From an uncultured Collinsella sp. (GTDB lineage: Bacteria; Actinomycetota; Coriobacteriia; Coriobacteriales; Coriobacteriaceae), in NCBI GenBank assembly GCA_900541125.1, contig UQIK01000003.1, positions 62,001-126,000 on the forward strand: a stretch of DNA of 64,000 nt, read 5' to 3'. The stretch's first letter is position 1; each line of letters begins with the position of its first letter. The notes beneath the pieces were generated by a model that saw only the letters and a program-made list of their open reading frames with translations, was not told the origin of the DNA and searched no databases. Of the stretch, positions 62,558 through 64,000 are shown piece by piece. A program made the translations under genes and the position numbers.

Positions 62558-62980
62558 ATGGATACGACAAATAGCTCGCGCGAACTGCATCTGACGGTGG
62601 CGAACGAAGACTACTTGGAGTGCATGGTTCGCATTGAAAGCGAAGAGGGGGAAACCAACGGTGTGCGATCGGTCGACATCGCGCAGCGCCTTGGCGTCTC
62701 CAAGGCATCGGTCAATAAAGCGGTTTCGGCGCTCAAGGCATCCGAGCTTGTCGAGCAATCGCACTACGGCAAGGTAATCCTGACCGATCGCGGCCGCGAG
62801 GTTGGCACGGCTATCTGGTACCGTCATCGCCTCATCCGCACGTTTTTGGTTCAGGAGCTCGGTGTCGAATTTGAGCGAGCCGATTCCGAGGCCTGCATGA
62901 TGGAGCATGCGCTATCCGAGGACACGATGAGCCGCTGGCTCGCCTATCTCGAAAAGCAGGGAATCAGCGTCGAGGAATAG
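62558..62980 (+). CDS. DtxR/MntR-family metal-dependent regulator
   Basis: 140 residues. A winged helix (VRSVDIAQRLGVSKASVNKAVSALKASELVEQSHYGKVILTDRGREVG) is followed by the metal-binding dimerisation domain, with RHRLIRTFLVQELGV and the ligand motif EACMMEHALSEDTM. It lacks the SH3-like third domain, as in MntR or short IdeR forms. Iron or manganese is the likely signal. Start 62558 is preceded by GGGACGGAAG. Confidence 0.9.
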   Translation: MDTTNSSRELHLTVANEDYLECMVRIESEEGETNGVRSVDIAQRLGVSKASVNKAVSALKASELVEQSHYGKVILTDRGREVGTAIWYRHRLIRTFLVQELGVEFERADSEACMMEHALSEDTMSRWLAYLEKQGISVEE

Positions 62981-62990
62981 CGGGATATAT

Positions 62991-63884
62991 ATGGATACGA
63001 GTTATTACAACCGCTTTGGTGCCGAGGAACTTGCGCGCCGCTTGTCGAGCGAGACCTTGTTGGCGCAGGGTCCCATGGGCAGTGTCTTGTTGAGTGAGTA
63101 CGATGCCGCCGACATTCCACCGGCGTTTTGGAATCTGGCAGAGCCGCAGACAGTTTCTCGTATCCATCGCTTGTATGTCGCCGCCGGCGCGCAGGTGCTC
63201 ATTACCAACACCTTTCAGGCATCGAGCTATGCCCTCAAGCACGACCAGATTTCGCCGTCCGTGGCGGAGGTCAATCGCGGGGCCGTCGACGATGCCCGCC
63301 AGGCGCACCCTCAGCTGCTGCTGGGCTCGATGGGCCCGATCGGTATTGAGTGGTTTGCCGAGGACTCTGCCGAGTATCGTGAAATCCGAGGCATTGCGCG
63401 CGAACAGGCGCACGCCTTGCTCAATGCCGGCGTTGACGGTCTGCTGATCGAGACGGTGACGTCTATCCGTAATTTGCAGCCCATGCTTGCCGGTGCCCGA
63501 GATGCCGCCGACGGTATGCCTGTTCTGGTGAGTTTTGTCGTTGACGATAAAGGCGACCTGTTGGGCGATGGCCTCAACATCGAGGCAGCCGTTTTGTACG
63601 CCGAAAAACACGGCGCAAACTCGATTGGTGTTAATTGCTGTTCGCTTGCGGCCGCGAACGCGGCGGTGCCCAGGATGGTTGCATCGGCGACTACTCCCGT
63701 CACGGTGCGTCCCAACGTAGGCGATCCGGTCCAGACTCAGGATGGCCCCGTATGGCACGAGAACCCCGAAGCTTTCGCGCGCGCATGCATCGAATGGAGA
63801 CATGCCGGTGCCGCAATGGTGGGCAGTTGCTGTGGAACCACGGCAATCACTACGGCAGCGATGGCCGAGGCGCTCGATATATAA
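62991..63884 (+). CDS. homocysteine S-methyltransferase family protein
   Basis: 297 residues, the single (beta/alpha)8 Hcy-binding domain. The N-terminal block is QGPMGSVLLSEYD, with ITNTFQASSYAL, and the zinc ligands are the Cys pairs in GVNCCSLAA and GSCCGTTAITTA. Methyl donor domains of MetH (folate, cobalamin) are absent, so it uses S-methylmethionine or an external corrinoid/folate partner. It lies 10 bp after the metal regulator. Confidence 0.88.
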   Translation: MDTSYYNRFGAEELARRLSSETLLAQGPMGSVLLSEYDAADIPPAFWNLAEPQTVSRIHRLYVAAGAQVLITNTFQASSYALKHDQISPSVAEVNRGAVDDARQAHPQLLLGSMGPIGIEWFAEDSAEYREIRGIAREQAHALLNAGVDGLLIETVTSIRNLQPMLAGARDAADGMPVLVSFVVDDKGDLLGDGLNIEAAVLYAEKHGANSIGVNCCSLAAANAAVPRMVASATTPVTVRPNVGDPVQTQDGPVWHENPEAFARACIEWRHAGAAMVGSCCGTTAITTAAMAEALDI

Positions 63885-63890
63885 AGGGCA

Positions 63891-63919
63891 AAACCGCTCA
63901 TACGGGGCGGTTTTTTTAT
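63891..63919 (+). terminator. rho-independent terminator
   Basis: AAACCGC...GCGGTTTTTTTATT: a 6-bp stem around TCATACGGG with a T7 run, just after the homocysteine methyltransferase. The remaining 80 bp to the window end show no gene. Confidence 0.8.
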
Positions 63920-64000
63920 TGCCTGCATGTTCTCGGCAGCATTTGCCCAAATGGTGAATGCTGGTGCCGGCAGGTTGCCGAGTGCATGTTGCGGGTATAC

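Overview
The window is GC-rich, densely coded bacterial chromosome. The gene content (complete F-type ATP synthase operon followed by murA; prfA-prmC; LytR-CpsA-Psr protein; LPxTG giant surface protein; amino-acid ABC importers; many REP-like palindromes) suggests a high-GC Gram-positive gut actinobacterium of the Coriobacteriia, most like Collinsella. This is inferred from family resemblance and was not searched. No rRNA, tRNA, CRISPR array, prophage or intact insertion sequence was seen.

Layout. 1-3.4 kb: C-terminal end of a Kup-type K+ transporter, a small membrane protein and a KdpD-like/KdpE two-component pair. 3.4-10.4 kb: rlmKL (-), a HAD phosphatase, a transaldolase, and tex (-). 10.7-15.2 kb: a three-gene catabolic unit (SDR dehydrogenase, MFS carrier, Gfo/Idh/MocA dehydrogenase; -) divergent from a LysR regulator with repeated half-sites between them. 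15.2-21.1 kb: a membrane GGDEF protein and a MarR-heterodimeric ABC exporter operon (-). 21.5-24.7 kb: pyridoxal kinase coupled to a small Cys-rich protein, an AAA/DUF4143 ATPase behind phased iterons, and a low-Mr phosphatase. 24.8-28.2 kb: MFS exporter, an unrecognised membrane-anchored protein, and an aldose-epimerase-like protein. 28.4-32.8 kb: polar amino-acid ABC importer with an M20 peptidase. 33.0-43.4 kb: a 3,456-residue sortase-anchored fibrous surface protein with 17 pilin-linker-like repeats. 43.4-51.1 kb: transposase remnant, prfA, prmC, a HigBA-type toxin-antitoxin pair, tsaC/sua5, glpK and upp. 51.3-58.2 kb: the atp operon (atpI-like, a, c, b, delta, alpha, gamma, beta, epsilon). 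58.3-63.9 kb: murA, an LCP protein, pepT (-), a DtxR/MntR-type regulator and a homocysteine S-methyltransferase.

The most unusual content lies between genes. Four copies (21167, 28166, 45209, 60854) of a roughly 190-230 bp element keep the same fold while stem sequences differ with pairing preserved; three of them start at the stop codon of the upstream gene. A second family of short hairpins keeps a core (AAAGGG-C-GTCCCTTT type) while the outer stems change. There is also a six-copy alternating 15-bp repeat array (16490-16660), three 33-bp-phased iterons upstream of the DUF4143 ATPase (22786-22861), and a MITE-like element with 30-bp terminal inverted repeats (10407-10570). Within proteins, the main oddities are an RlmL domain lacking its NPPY catalytic motif, a roughly 130-residue acidic insertion in PrmC, and a permuted four-domain duplication in the giant adhesin.
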